The notes under the pieces: generated by a model
The model's input: the letters and a program-made list of their open reading frames with translations, nothing else
What the model was told of the DNA's origin: nothing
Database searches by the model: none
DNA from: Sanguinoderma infundibulare
Taxonomy: Eukaryota > Basidiomycota > Agaricomycetes > Polyporales > Polyporaceae
Direction of reading: 5' to 3'
NCBI GenBank assembly: GCA_032821775.1
Contig: JAVLRN010000005.1
Span: forward strand, 1,240,001-1,304,000
Length of the DNA: 64,000 nucleotides
Position numbers and translations under genes: made by a program
Shown: positions 1 to 12,540 of the stretch, one piece after another
How the letters are laid out: every line of letters begins with the position of its first letter
Position numbering within the stretch: position 1 is the stretch's first letter

Positions 1-720
1 CCCGCGAGGCCGAGATTCGGTGACATATACAGATATGCGCTTCGTCTTGTGGGCATGGAGCAACGCCTTGAGAACCACACGAGAGTGCGAGTGTGTAAGA
101 ATCTATTCATATCAGTCGATCAGCATCAGGACAGGGCACACTCCGCAAGGAGCTCACAACAGAGTCGTCTTTGATGAAGCCGAGGGTAAGTTCTGCAATT
201 TTATCACGGAACGAGATCGCCTCCGCAGCATATTTTCGGCCTTGCTGCTCTAGCTCCTTCTTGAGCTCGGCAAAGTTCTTAGGAGGGTTCAGTAAGCATC
301 GACGGAGGGAGGAGGGATTTTCTGATGATAGTACTCACATCGGACTCATGCGGGAAGAGGGTTACGAAGGCAATGAACAGTTCACAGCCTGCATTCAGGC
401 TGATTGGATTCTGAGACCGTCTCTTGAGCTCCTCTGCGCCGTCGTTCAATGCCTGTACAAGCTCGAACATCGTGCCGGCTTCAAGCTGTCCATATTCATA
501 CCGGTGGGCGACGAGGAGATGGTCGACGTGTACGCACCATTGGACTCTACGATAGCCTCAGCCAGGGATGATATCGCTGCCAATGGTGGAGATATCTAGC
601 ACATAATGAGCGACGATACTAACTGGCACCGAAGACCAAGATGCGCACTTCTTCATCCTGCAAGAACTGCTGAAAGGTGGCGTAAATGTCGAAATGTCCT
701 GACTGGGTGGGTCCAGACAT
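1..720 (-). CDS. GCN3: Translation initiation factor eIF2B subunit alpha, 3' end cut off by window edge
   Basis: This is the regulatory alpha subunit of eIF2B, the cytosolic guanine nucleotide exchange factor that recharges eIF2; alpha senses phosphorylated eIF2. Five exons can be read on the minus strand: 720-649, 595-538, 478-339, 277-158 and 102-1. All introns are 53-61 bp with GT-AG ends and consistent phases. The start at 720 is the first ATG of the open frame. Family motifs appear in order: PLAAISSLAEA (exon 2), ELKRRSQNPISLNAGCELF (exon 3), ELKKELEQQGRKYAAEAIS (exon 4), then the Rossmann-like HSHSRVVLKALL and VYVTESRPRG (exon 5), which match yeast Gcn3. The C-terminal half lies beyond the left edge. 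Identification is from family motifs; the exon chain is my manual inference. Confidence 0.9.
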
Positions 721-2951
721 GATTAAGCAACAGGTAGGCTCTAGATAGCGCCTGGATAGCAAGCGGCAGACGATGCAGTGGTTCGCTGGGCGAGTGCGAT
801 CAAGATGGAGGTTAGGACAAAGTCTCGACTGCACGCCGTCACACACCGAGTCACGCAAAATCCCTCTTGACTCGGCTATCACGTGCCCTCGCGACGGGAC
901 ACGGTCAGGTGATGCACTCCGCGATCTCGATCCGACTCGATCGGGGCGTCCGAGTTGGCCTCTCGCGACTGCGACTCCGAGGCCTGGCGTGAATGGTTGT
1001 CGTCCTGGCCCGCGGCGACTGAGAGCGGCCACTCCAGACCCGTCTCCAACCCCGTCTTCAAGCTTCAACCGACGACAGCATTCAAAGCCTTGTCCCACCT
1101 CCAGCCACTTCCGGCACACCGTGCTGCCAGGTGCCGACTTAGCTCCCTACCAGTCCGCGGCGCCCCTTGTATATTTGCGCCAAGTGACGCATTCAGCAAT
1201 TTGTTTCCCTCCAGAGATGAACACATCCTCGATGCTGCCGAACCAGTGACAAGGCATGAGAACCAGGACCCGTCAATGCCGCATTTCCGATATGTCCGGC
1301 ACTTTCTATGTCTCCCGAGTAACTGCGGCGGCGTTGGTCTAGTGCGACCCCGCGGCCCCATACTCATCCGAGTCCAGAACGCCAGCACCATGACGCCACG
1401 CGGCCAGGTAGCGTCCGGAGTCCGACGGTTTCCATCACCGCGACTCGCAGCGAACAACCCCGAAGATTGACTTTCGATCTCTTTCGATGCGTCGGGACCA
1501 TGGCCCATGGCGAGCGGACTGTACATCCGGCCCTTGCCTCGGTGGCGTTTTTCCAGCAATTTTCCTACGTCGCAAGATCACCTCTCTGAAACACTTGGGG
1601 ACAGCGAGCCATGGTAACATTGAATCATTGCCAGCCTAAAATCGTGTTTGTCGGAGCGCCCTTGAACTATGTTTGAACGGAAGCCTATCCCTCGATGTGG
1701 CGGCCGCCAGCTCTTTTCGGGTCAACCCCATACGATCGCAATACCCTGCCCAAGAAAGCTTTGCGGGAACGGGAGAGCTCAGAGGACGGCCCCTCAGCGT
1801 AAACGACCTGACGAGGAACAACGATCTGGATGAGTCCAAGCGAGAAAATTGAACGGCGGCCATGACGTCCTTGTGGTTTACCCAGGCCGGGTGGACCCTT
1901 GTTAGCCGGGGCATCACAACCGCGCGACCGACCGCGGAGACCGCAATCGGTCGTCAAGGGGTGCAGCTCTCGCCACTGGAATTTGTTGGGGCGTTGACAG
2001 TGACACCCGGGACCGTCTTGGCCGACTGCTTGTTGTCGGTCTCCCGCAAGGTGTTAGGCTTTAGCTCGGATTTACTGTGTTTAGTGTGGGTGGAAAACAT
2101 GCAACTTCCGTCCCAGAACGGCGTGGTGGCCACGCCGCGCGTGCATATATATCATAAATTACGCACTATGTCAGGAGGGACCTTCATTTGCTCGCTACCC
2201 TGGCCGAGTAGCGGGAAGAGTCGAGCATCGGGCTCGATAGCCGCCAAGGGCGGGATATTGGTTTGAGTCGGCGATCTGGGAGCGCGCGCAGCACGTATCC
2301 ATCCTGGTTTTTGGGGCCGCTTTTCGGTCGAAACAAGGACCAGATGGGGCATGGGAATTGTGCTCGATAAGGCAGGGTGCGGGAGAAAGGGAGGCAGGGC
2401 CGGGGAGGGAGGACGGATTAGCCTGGGATTCGGGGTGGGAAGGTGACTTTTCGCAGGAATCCTTATGCCGAAATGTCCAAAAAGCGCAGGCTTTGCTCAT
2501 CGAAACACGTTTCGTGTCTTTGCCGTGTCGGAATGTCGCCCAAACCCTATGGGGCCCGCTCTCCGTGGCGATCGCCAGGTCCAATTCCAGCAGTCTCGGC
2601 GCAACGCCCGCCCTTCAAAAGGCCCGACGCGAGAACATGTTTTTCTCCTCCACCATCTCCCTCTGACATACCTTTCCTCCCCTCGCCTCCTATCCCGCTG
2701 TGCTCAACAACGTGTTTGCCGTCCGGGCGCACGGTTCTTTGATCCACACTTTTAACTGCTGGAGGCAGGCTGGCTTCTTCGTTCGCCATTTCGGGGTGAG
2801 TACTTTTCGCATATATGTCCTCCGCCGAACCAACGGTCAGTATTCCTCAATGTACACAGTTCGCCACCGTCGTTCGCCTTCGTTTCGCGTCCCCCGCGAC
2901 ATCCCCCTTCCTCCTCCCTTCGTCTCCTTCGTCCAAAAACGACTCCCCATA
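721..2951. other. Intergenic region, no supportable gene
   Basis: About 2.2 kb between the divergent starts of eIF2B alpha and the orphan gene at 2952. Several open frames of 60-170 codons overlap on both strands with no recognisable domain and no consistent exon chain. A TATATATCATAAAT-like AT patch lies near 2145-2160 and a CT-rich run near 2870-2950 leads into the next gene. Confidence 0.5.
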
Positions 2952-3569
2952 ATGTCAGCCATTCCGCCACAATTGTTTTTCAGTAACGATGTTGCCTCCA
3001 TGGACGATTGGTCGCGACGAACCGGTATTCCTCTTACGACCGCTGACGCCCTAGGCACGAACTACGCTCGTGCACGTCGCTGGTTGCTTTCCATCCGGTC
3101 GAAGTTGGTGCAGGAGCATGGTTGGCAAGACGTGACCCCATTGGACTCCCGACTTCTCTTCGACATCGAATGTGCCACTCCATACCGGTCTTCCAGGGGC
3201 CTCCCGCGCAGTCCCAATATGCGCCTACAAGTCCCCATAAACGCGTCTTCGTTCTTCTCGCGCGAACGACGCGTTCAGTGGGAGATGGTGTTCCACTCCG
3301 CGCTTTTTCCGGGGCTGCGCCATACCGTTCCGCCGATCGCGGACCTCCTCCACCTCCTCCAATGCCTGCTCACGGGCATGGTCGTCCTCATCAAGGAAGA
3401 GCAGGTTCCCGGAGAGGGTGTCTACCGGACCATTCGTGGTTTGCCGCCCGTCGAATGGGTGACGAGCCACGAAGCCGCACTCGTCGACATCTTCGGGCCT
3501 TCCCATTACCGACAGCTCTTCCGAGCCGCCAGCGACAACCGTGTCGCGTTCAAGCTCGAGCGAGCATGA
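2952..3569 (+). CDS. Uncharacterised single-exon protein, 205 residues
   Basis: Intron-free frame starting at the ATG at 2952, which follows a long pyrimidine-rich tract (about 2870-2945), a common layout just upstream of fungal start codons. The 205-residue product is soluble, without signal peptide or membrane segment. It has alternating charged and hydrophobic stretches and a leucine-rich helix in its middle (PPIADLLHLLQCLLTGMVV). The composition looks like a real globular protein, not an antisense shadow, but I do not recognise the family. A CATATATG-like element sits about 140 bp upstream. Starting further upstream is possible because the frame is open to about 2700, but those residues look like untranslated pyrimidine-rich sequence. 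Confidence 0.55.
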   Translation: MSAIPPQLFFSNDVASMDDWSRRTGIPLTTADALGTNYARARRWLLSIRSKLVQEHGWQDVTPLDSRLLFDIECATPYRSSRGLPRSPNMRLQVPINASSFFSRERRVQWEMVFHSALFPGLRHTVPPIADLLHLLQCLLTGMVVLIKEEQVPGEGVYRTIRGLPPVEWVTSHEAALVDIFGPSHYRQLFRAASDNRVAFKLERA

Positions 3570-4113
3570 CGTGCTCCCACGGTCGGGCCCTATCCGCTCG
3601 CCAGCCCGTCGCCCAAAAAACCCGCGAAACACGGCTGGTTTCGTCCACGGACCCTACAGAGGCCGCGATATCCCGTCGGACTCTATCTTATTCGATCCTA
3701 TTGACCCGCATGATACTCGTGTTTAATTCCGTCTGGTACAGTCTTAATGCGTTCTCTGCTTCGCTACTCGCAGTATATTGTCCTTCATGTTCACGAATGC
3801 TCGTCCCACGCCATTTATCCTCGCTGTCAATTAGAATACGGCCTCCCTAGTCGCATATAGGCTACGGTCCATGTTACGCGTTTGTCGTCCTTTGCTGTTC
3901 TGTCTCTGTCATAATGTCTTTTCCGTCGCACTGTCGTTCTTCGTCCTGCACATACAGTATGTATTCTCAGCATTCCACACGTCATGCATCATAGCTAGGC
4001 TTCTATACTAGGTAGTCTTAATCGCGTCAAGTTGTCAACTGTACCCAGTATTCCCTGTTCATACTTTGTTTCTGAAACGTCGAGCGTTTACACCCGTGGT
4101 GGCACGTCTTCAT
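3570..4113. other. Intergenic, nothing recognised
   Basis: About 540 bp downstream of the orphan gene. AT content rises and T-rich runs occur, as expected for a 3' untranslated region and terminator zone. I see no coding signal. Confidence 0.4.
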
Positions 4114-5115
4114 TCATTCAGACTTCATGGTGGTCTTCGAAGAGGTATCAGAAGCGTGTAATTGAAGTAGATTGACGTCCGCAATGGACGCAAGAACATG
4201 CGCGCCGTCGCTACACTCAACGTCGCTGGGAACGACCGCGAGGCGCAAACGCCACAAGGTTATATCATCGACGGATATGGCTAGGGGGTTTCCAGAAACG
4301 TCAAGATCGCGGAGGAGGCGATCGTCTCGGATGGGCACAGCACTCGTGAATCGCAGCCATAACCTGCAGCTTGCATTGAGGCTAAGGCCTGAAGACGGCC
4401 GTAGGGTTACCATGCCCAGAATAGCGACCTCTGCGTCCGTGCTGCTTCGACAGGGCGTAGGGCGGAGGATAAGGACGCGCGCAACACATGAGGTGTTAGC
4501 TCTCCAGCGCACGGATGACTCAATCGGATGCCGGGGGTTGCTCGTGGGCGGCATGGCCCATCGGGAAAGAGGGTCGAAGAAGCTTGGATACGACACATCT
4601 GGGATCCGCGTCGCACGTGGAAAGGCCTCCTTTGACCAAGCGACCGCCCAGCCGTCGTCGACTTGTGGGGAACGATTGAACGGGCAGCATGGTTCCGGCA
4701 GAGCGGAGACTGTGTATGGAAAGGCTACTGGAGCCCATACGTGGTCAGTCACAGGCGCAAACAAAAGCTCGGGAATGGCTTGGTTACTCACCAGGCTAGA
4801 CCGGGGGAGCACCCTTCGGGAACGGCTATGCGATCTGCGAGAGAAGCTTGAACGACAGGCCACAAAAACGTGATCGCAACCCTCCGTAATCTTATCGGAA
4901 TGGTGAAGGGTAGCACGCTGCCAATCGATGCCTCGCCAGCCGCCTCCAGCCGCAGGATATCGAGTCAGAAAGGAGTAGGGCATGCTGCAATGCCGTGGGT
5001 TTCGTTCATTGGCGAAGTCAGCGCGCCACACACCGCGGCAAGCTGTGAGTCGGGTCACCGAAGTCCCGCAAGGCGGTCCGTAGCACCAGAATTCGAGAAG
5101 AGGGTTTGAATGCAT
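4114..5115 (-). CDS. Doubtful 333-codon open frame, function unknown
   Basis: The longest uninterrupted frame in the gap between the orphan gene and the TOG-domain gene. Its product has no recognised domain. The last 80 residues contain a leucine-rich stretch (LLRDLDVSGNPLAISVDDI) loosely like the LRR part of the F-box proteins common in Agaricomycetes, but no F-box is visible. A GTGAGT donor-like site lies in the middle (near 4785-4795 on the minus strand), so a spliced gene in other frames is also possible. It may be a real orphan gene, a decayed F-box-like gene, or chance openness in GC-rich DNA. Its ATG lies 228 bp from the opposite start at 5344. Confidence 0.25.
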   Translation of the reverse strand: MHSNPLLEFWCYGPPCGTSVTRLTACRGVWRADFANERNPRHCSMPYSFLTRYPAAGGGWRGIDWQRATLHHSDKITEGCDHVFVACRSSFSRRSHSRSRRVLPRSSLVSNQAIPELLFAPVTDHVWAPVAFPYTVSALPEPCCPFNRSPQVDDGWAVAWSKEAFPRATRIPDVSYPSFFDPLSRWAMPPTSNPRHPIESSVRWRANTSCVARVLILRPTPCRSSTDAEVAILGMVTLRPSSGLSLNASCRLWLRFTSAVPIRDDRLLRDLDVSGNPLAISVDDITLWRLRLAVVPSDVECSDGAHVLASIADVNLLQLHASDTSSKTTMKSE

Positions 5116-5343
5116 CGAAGGGTCGTCGACTGCGCTCTGGAGAGCTGGAGAAGCAGCTGGAAGCGATATGTATGGATGAGTCTGCGGTCAAAATGGGGCG
5201 GAGTCTGAATTACTCCGCCAGTAATTGAGGCGGAGCTGCGGTCGGTCACAGGGTTGGAGCGCTCAACATGTCGCGCCGCGCGCCGACGGTCGCGTCGTCG
5301 TGAATCTCGACACTCGTGCTACCTTACTCTGCTTACCGTCGCC

Positions 5344-8300
5344 ATGGCGGACGGCGCACCGCCCCCGGAGGAGGACTTCAATGCTATTCCGATACCCGAC
5401 AGGCTCGCTCACAAGAACTGGAAGGCCCGAGTTAGCGCCTACGAGGCCCTGGTCAAAACATTCCAAACCACTGCCTCTGATACCGATCCCGCTTTCAAGC
5501 CTTACACCAACAACCCCGATACCCTCAAGAAGATTGCTACGGATGCCAATGCTGTTGCGCAAGAGAAGGGCCTAGAGTGCTTGGTCGCTTTCGTGAAGTT
5601 CGCCGGGGAGAATGCTGCCCGAACACGCGAAGTGGTGGTTCCTGCTTTGGTGGAGAAATGTTTTGGTTCGACGCGCTCTGGGACGAAGAATCAGGCAATA
5701 GAGCTATCGCTGCAGTATGTAGAGGTAGAGAACGGTGCGGCAGGTGTCGTGGTACGTCTATCATTATACTCTCGCCGCTCCGATTAACGCAATCCGGTCG
5801 TCCCGTAGGAGAACATCTTGCCGGGGCTAGGCGCGAAGCAGCCCAAGACGGTTGCGGGATGTGTTACCGCGCTGAAGGAGATTGTCCGGTAAGTCTAATG
5901 TTGCAGCTTTCATCCCCTCGGTTGAGCATGACAAACCCGTGCATTTATCAAGACAATTCGGGACGGCCGTGACTCCTCCGCCCCCAGTCCTGAAGGCTCT
6001 TCCCAAGATCTTCGGTCATTCTGACAAGACTGTGCGCGCGGAAGGCACGCAACTGGCTCACGTCATGTACCAGTTCATCGGTCCGGCCATCGAGACCTTC
6101 CTGAATGACCTGAAGCCTGTCCAGGTGAAGGAGCTCAAGGAGGCGTTTGAAGAGATGGAGAAGGAGGGTAAAGGGCGGGGAAGCTTGAAGCCGGAACGGA
6201 TGACAAGGCAGGGCACGAGGGACGCTGAGGCGGCGGCCGAGGCGGGTGGCGATGGGGATGCAGGTGCTCCTGAAGAAGGTGCGTGTTCCGATAAGTTAAG
6301 ATGATCTCAGCTCAGGTGCCGTGTTTCCAGAAGCACCCCCTGATCCACGAATGTTCGTGGAGGAGGTAGACATCGTTCCCAAGATGCCCGCGAATTTCCA
6401 AGCCTCGTTGAAGTCCTCGAAGTGGAAGGACAGGAAGGAGGCCCTCGACGAGCTTTTGACGGTGGTCAATGCGAACCCTAGGATCAAGGAGGCGTCCGAA
6501 CTAGGAGAGCTTGCTCGATCATTAGCGACCTGCGTGCAGAAGGACGCGAATATCAACTGCGTGATGGTTGCGGCGAACTGTCTGGAAGGGTTGGCCAAGG
6601 GTCTGATGGGGCCCTTCGCGAAGTACAGGGAGAGTGTCGTCCCGCCTATGCTGGAGAGGTTGAAGGAGAGGAAGGTGAACGTCACCGACGCTATTGGTAA
6701 TGCGTTGGATGCCGTTTTCGCTACGGTAAGCCGTCGTCAGATTCGCATCCCTAAAATCTGCGCTCATATTTTGCAGACTACTCTCATGGACATCCTTCCC
6801 GACACGCTCCCAGCTTTGAACTCCAAGAATCCTCAGGTCAAGGAGGGTACTCTGAAGTTCGTTGCAAGGAGTCTATCTACCTCTCCTACGGCGCTCCCAG
6901 CACCACAGATCAAGCCTTTGTCAGAAGCACTTGCCTCTCTACTGGAGGACCCGTTTGAAGGTGCCAGAAACGAGGCTGCGGTGTGTCTTGGAACCTTGAT
7001 GAAGATGGTGGGGGAGCGGCCGTTGAACGCGCTTATGGATGGTCTCGCGGATGTAAGGAAAACAAAGGTCAAGGAGGCGTATGACAACGCCAAGGTGAAG
7101 GCTAAGGCTGGTTCTGGTGGACCTCCGAAATCTGCCCCTCCTCCCGCGAAGGAACCACCAAAGAAGAAGATGCCCCCGGCGAAGCAGCCACCGACTGCAG
7201 AACTCCCTGCCGTGCCTAGTCAGGACAACGTTACGGCGCCTGCAGAGAGCAAACCTCTCAAAAAGCCTCCTGCGCGTCTTATGGTACGTATTGGGCGCCC
7301 TCTAAGGGGTTCATAACTAACGTTTCGTGTGCTTCAGGCGAAGAAGCCCTCAGCTTCTGGTGCAGGCGAAGGCGGCGCTGCATCTCCCGTGACGGCTGCC
7401 CCTGCCCCGAAGAAGCTTCCTCCCGCTGCAGCGGCGGCTGCAGTAAAGCCGGGTAAGGGCGGCGCTGCGCCTGCTCCCGGTGCTCTCGATACTTTCAAGT
7501 TCAAGCACACGCCGGAAGATGCGGAGGCCTTAGCTGCTGAGGTTGTACCTGGGAAATATGTGACAGAGCTGGGCGACGCGAATTGGAAGGTTCGGTTGGC
7601 TGCACTCGAGGATATGACCACTTGGATAGAAGGCGCTGCGGAGGGGCTTGATTCTGAGGTTGTCGTTCGCTTCCTGGCGAAAAGAGGCTGGAACGAGAAG
7701 AACTTCCAGGTGTGTGGTCATGGCTGCGATTCGTGGTTAATCGCCGGCTCGTGTGATAACCTTCGATGTTCGACAGGTATCTGCTAAGCTCTATGGTATT
7801 CTCGGCATCCTCGCGGACCGTTGTCCATCTTTCGGTCGTCCTTCTGCTGCTATCTGCATACCGCATCTCAGTGAGAAGCTGGGCGACATGAAGCTCAAGA
7901 AGCCTGCGGGAGAAACGCTTCTTCTTTTCGCGGAGAAGACGTCGTTGCAGTTTGTTCTCGGTCACGGCGCGTCTCTCTGTCTCCATTACACCAACTATAA
8001 CTGACGTCCCACACAGCCTACGATCCGCTTTCGAAGCAGAAGGCCCCAAAAGTTCTAGCTGATGCTCTCACGTGGGTCGAGCAGGCCCTTGTAGAATTTG
8101 GAATCGCCGGCCTGTCCTTGCGCAGTCTCATTGAATTTCTCAAGACAACCCTGAAGAATTCAAATGCCGCCGTGCGAACCAACGCGACCAAGACCCTCGT
8201 GACGGTCAAGCTATTCGCCGGTTCTTGTAAGCGAGTCTTCTAAGTTCGCGGCGCAGGCGCCTGACATCATTTCCCAGCGATCAAGGACCTTCTCGAGGAC

Positions 8301-11300
8301 CTGAATCCCCAGCTTCTGGCCACTATCAATAGCGAATTCGACAAGGCTGAGGGCACTCAGGCTCCAGAGCCAACTCGCACATCAGCGGATGTCGCTAACC
8401 TTGCCCCTGCCGGTGGTGCGGGCAACAAGGCCGCAGCTACTGGAGGCGATCCGTTGGATGATTTGTTCCCTCGGGTGGAGATTGATGGTTTACTAAAGGG
8501 TACGACGATCCTAGCAGACGCAAAAAGCGATGCGTGGAAGACGAAGAAGGAAGCTCTCGAGACCCTACAAGCGATCTTAGATCAGGGCGGAAACAAGCGT
8601 TTGAAACCCACCATGGGTGCGTACCTACCCGACTCGGTGCCGCCTTGAACTGTTTGCTAATCCCGTCCGCATAGGCGAAATCGGGCAGGTCCTCAAGGCT
8701 CGAGTTGTAGACGCAAACAAGCCGGTTCAAATGCTCGCTTTGGACATTGTCGCCCGCATTGCCACCGGTATGGGTAAACCCTTCGAGAAACATACCCGGT
8801 TCTTCGTTGTTCCCGTCGCCAGCGTCCTCTCCGATCAGAAAGCACCATGTCGAGCCGCCGCTTTACAAACGTTGGCCGCTATCGTCGACGCTTGTGAAGG
8901 CTTCGAACCCATCGCGGCTGGCATAGGCACTGCGCTGGAGTCCACCAATCCGTTGCAGCGCGCTTCCTTACTCACCTGGCTTGTCGACTGGTTCAAGGAA
9001 CACGAGTTGCAGGCCGGGTTGGACCTCAGTAGTTGGGCTCTCCCGGTGGTCAGTTGTCTAGACGATCGGAATGGCGACGTGAGGAAGAGCGCCCATGCCA
9101 TGCTTCCCACTCTCATCACGAGCGCAGGTTATGACTATGTCATGAACCAGGCGAATTCGTTGAAGCCTGCTTCTAAATCCACTGCCATCCCGATTATTCA
9201 AGCAGCTCGCGGGTCTGCACCTGCCCCAAAGAGCGCTCCTGGTCCTGCTCCGGGCAAGGCTGCACCAGCCAAGGCCGCAGCGGCTCCGAAAGCTACTGCC
9301 GCTCCGCCGAAGGACCCCTCCCCTCCTCCTGCTCCGGCCGAATCAACCAAGATAGCACCGCCAAGCAAGCTGGGCGGCGTACGACGCAAGCTCCCTCAAG
9401 TGTCAATCCCTCGTCCAGAGTCACGCGCTGAGGGCTCCTCTGAACCAGCAGCTACCTCACGTCTTCCAGGGCCCGGCAAATTGGGTGGTCTCAAGAGACC
9501 TGGTGCACCCCTCGGTGGCCCCTCAAGATCCGCTACTGTCGAAGTTTCCGACTCCTTCATGATCTTCACGAGCCCGAATCCTGATACGAAGCGGTTGCGA
9601 TTGGCCAAAGACGCCAATAAGTGGGTAATCGAATCTGGTCCCCCTCGCAAAGACCTCGCAGAGCTCCTCCAACACCAGATGGAACCACACGCGTCGAAGG
9701 AGCTTCTCGCGCTTCTATTCAGCCACGATCACAACGCCGTGAACGACCATGTCAACGGACTGGGGATGATCCAAGATTTCTACGGCAGTGCTCAGGCTGG
9801 AGATGACAAGATGCAGTCGATCTGTGTCGCCAACTCGGACCTTGCGCTGAAGTTCGTGTCGATCAAGGTCCACGAGCCGCAGTCCAACCTCGTCCAGAAA
9901 TGCGTGGATGTAGTCGACTCAGTCATCACATTCTTCCAGAGCGTCGACTACCAACTGTCCGATCAAGAAGCATTGGTCTTCATACCAACCATTGTTTACA
10001 AAGTGCGTGTCGAACTTGATCACCCATATAACGCACTAACTCTTTACTACAGTTGGGTGATGCGCGCGAGCCCGTGCGTGTCCGAGTCTCGCAGGTAGTC
10101 CAGAAGCTCCCCAAAGTCTACGCCTACAGTCGAGTTTTCCAACTTCTGCTCGAGCATGGTTTGCAGTCAAAGGTAGCGAAGACCAGGCAGGGCACGTTAG
10201 ATGAACTCGCCAGTTTGTTGAAGCGATTCGGTATCGGCACGTGCGAGCCGCCGAAGGCGTTCCCCAAGATTGCAGCTATGATCTCCGACAAGGATCCTGC
10301 AGTCCGCAAGTCCGCCCTAGCCGCTCTCAGGTACGGACATGACATTCTTCCGTGATTCTAACGCTCACTTTTTCTTAAAGCGAGGGGTACGTGCTAGTGG
10401 GCGAGAAGATATGGTCTCTGGTCGGTGCTCTCTCCCCGAAGGACAAGACCCAGCTCGAGGAGCGCTTGCGCCGCGTGCCCGGCACGAGCACCCCCGACAA
10501 AGTGGGAAGTGCCCAACTGGCGACGCACGCTTCTCGCGTTGCCACAGGGATCCCAAGGTCGGGCTCCCCAGCTCCCGGTGCGGTGTCTCGAATAGGAGGC
10601 ATCGGACGTCCAGCCAGCCCAGCCCTCGCAGCACCTTCACGTATCGCGCGACCTGCTTCCCCCTTGAATATGGTCCGGTCATCGTCTCCCGCGCCTTCTC
10701 AGACGAGCAAACTTCCCGGGCCGTCGCACATCCAAGGACCCAGCTCCCCAAGTGGACGACCGAAGAGTCTATTCCCTTCGAGATTAGGTCCTCCGCGATC
10801 TCGATTGAATGGCACGTCGGGTTCGTCTTCGCAGGACGCGTTACCCTCTCCGCCTGTGCAGTCGAGGTCTTCCACTGAAGATGTCTTCTCTTCCAATGGC
10901 CATAGAGGCGGCCATCGTCCTAATGACGAGCAGCACGATCATCCCGAAGAGAATGCCGCCGACGATATCACGGTCGCCATCTCTAGCATTCTCAGCAACG
11001 ACCCAACGAGGAGTGTCGACGCTCTGAAGAAGATTCAAAAAGTCCTCGAAGTTGGATCGGACAGTGGACCTTCGTCCGTGGCATATCAAGATTTGGCGGA
11101 GCACACGGAGGGTCTGATTGAGACTATCACCCTGCAAATGGCACACGTGTTCGAGCGTCCAGAAGACATCACTCTTCCAGAGAACTTCCGTCTCGCGAAG
11201 CATCTCATCCAGACACTCAATGCCTTCTGCGATCACGTCTTCCTTGCAGAGTCGTTGACAGTTGATATCATGACCTCTCTCCTGGAAGAGTTGACTCTTC

Positions 11301-12389
11301 GTCTCCTGCAGACGGACAACAGCCCGGATGGCAAGGTGAAGGATCTATCGCGCTTCATCAACATGATTATCCTGCGGTTGTTCGCTACCGGTAGGAGAAT
11401 GTCCATATTCCGGTGAGTTCAATGATGCGAAGGTCGTAGATGACTTCTTGACACTGATATGTCGTGCACAGTGCTTTGTTCGCTTTGCTTCTCCGTATCG
11501 TCAAACCTTTCCCTGCCAACGGCACCGGCCCCGACTCGCAAGAAGCCAAGGTTGCTGAACTGGTTCTTAAATGCGTGTGGAAGCTCGCTCGGAATATCCC
11601 GCAGGATCTCGAGAAGCACGTCCTCGATCCCGTGGAGTTATTCCCAGCTGTGGAGCACTTCTTACAGTCAGTGCCGCCAAATGAATGGCGTGCTCGTGCG
11701 ACCAACAAGGTGCCGTGCGGTGACATGCCTTTGAGAACCATCAAGGTCATCATTCAGCATGTAGTCGGTGAGCAGCTTCCATGCGATTCAAACATGAGTG
11801 GAGCTCATTTCGACTTTTAGCGCACTACGGGGACGACGTTTACGACCATCTGTCATCCGCCTTCGATGATCCGTCCGCGACCATCGTTTACCCATATGTA
11901 TACCGCATTCTCAACTCGTCGACCAAGACCGCTGCCGAAGTGCCTCTCCGTCATGAGCCTATCCGCGAGGAATCGACGAGGCCATCCACCGCCTCGAGTG
12001 CCGCGCGTCCCCTGTCCCCCCACGAGACCGCCTCTTCACATTCCGTCGCCTCCGATCCTCACCCCCCTTCATCTTCAAGTCATTCTCGAAGCCGTTCCGT
12101 ATCGTCGACGGCTGACACAGTACAAGAACCGGACCTCGACGACCAGCTCAATGTCATCATTGGCCACATCTCCAGCGAGACGACAGGGGCGATGCACAAG
12201 GAAGGCATCACCGAACTACACCACTATCTCAAGGCGTATCCCCACAAGAAGCCGAAGGTCGACAAGATCTTGGAGTCGACAGGGTCTGCGTTCCGGAAGT
12301 ATATCACACGAGCACTGGCGAGCCGTGCGGCCGAGGACGAGGAGCGGAACGTCGCGGTTGCGCAGACGCTGTCCAGTGCGTTCGGATAG
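5344..12389 (+). CDS. XMAP215/Dis1/Stu2 family microtubule polymerase with TOG domains
   Basis: Processive microtubule plus-end polymerase that binds tubulin through TOG HEAT-repeat domains and acts at spindle poles and plus ends. The start at 5344 (gccATGGCG) opens TOG1. TOG starts are recognisable as NWKAR/KWKDR-type helices: RLAHKNWKARVSAYEALV (TOG1), SLKSSKWKDRKEALDELL (from about 6400), TELGDANWKVRLAALEDM (from about 7560), SDAWKTKKEALETLQAIL (from about 8528), and a later divergent TOG beginning RLAKDANKWVIESGPPRKDL (about 9590). Between them are Ala/Pro/Lys-rich linkers (7100-7480, 9200-9530) and a Ser/Pro-rich linker (10560-10900). The C-terminal helical domain ends with IGHISSETTGAMHKEGITEL. 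About 14 short introns are present. The product is near 2,000 residues, like animal ch-TOG and much longer than budding-yeast Stu2. The 3' end is uncertain (see 12541-12788). Confidence 0.93.
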
Positions 12390-12540
12390 TTAAACCGTGT
12401 GATGATGTATTAACCGAGTCGTAGGGCTCGAGTTTCACGGGAATGGGGTTGGGCGAGACAGGGCTGAGAGCATATCGAGTGGTGAGTAGGCCGGGACCCA
12501 GCGTCGTGAAAGACATCCGATTCTCAATGCTCATCATCAG

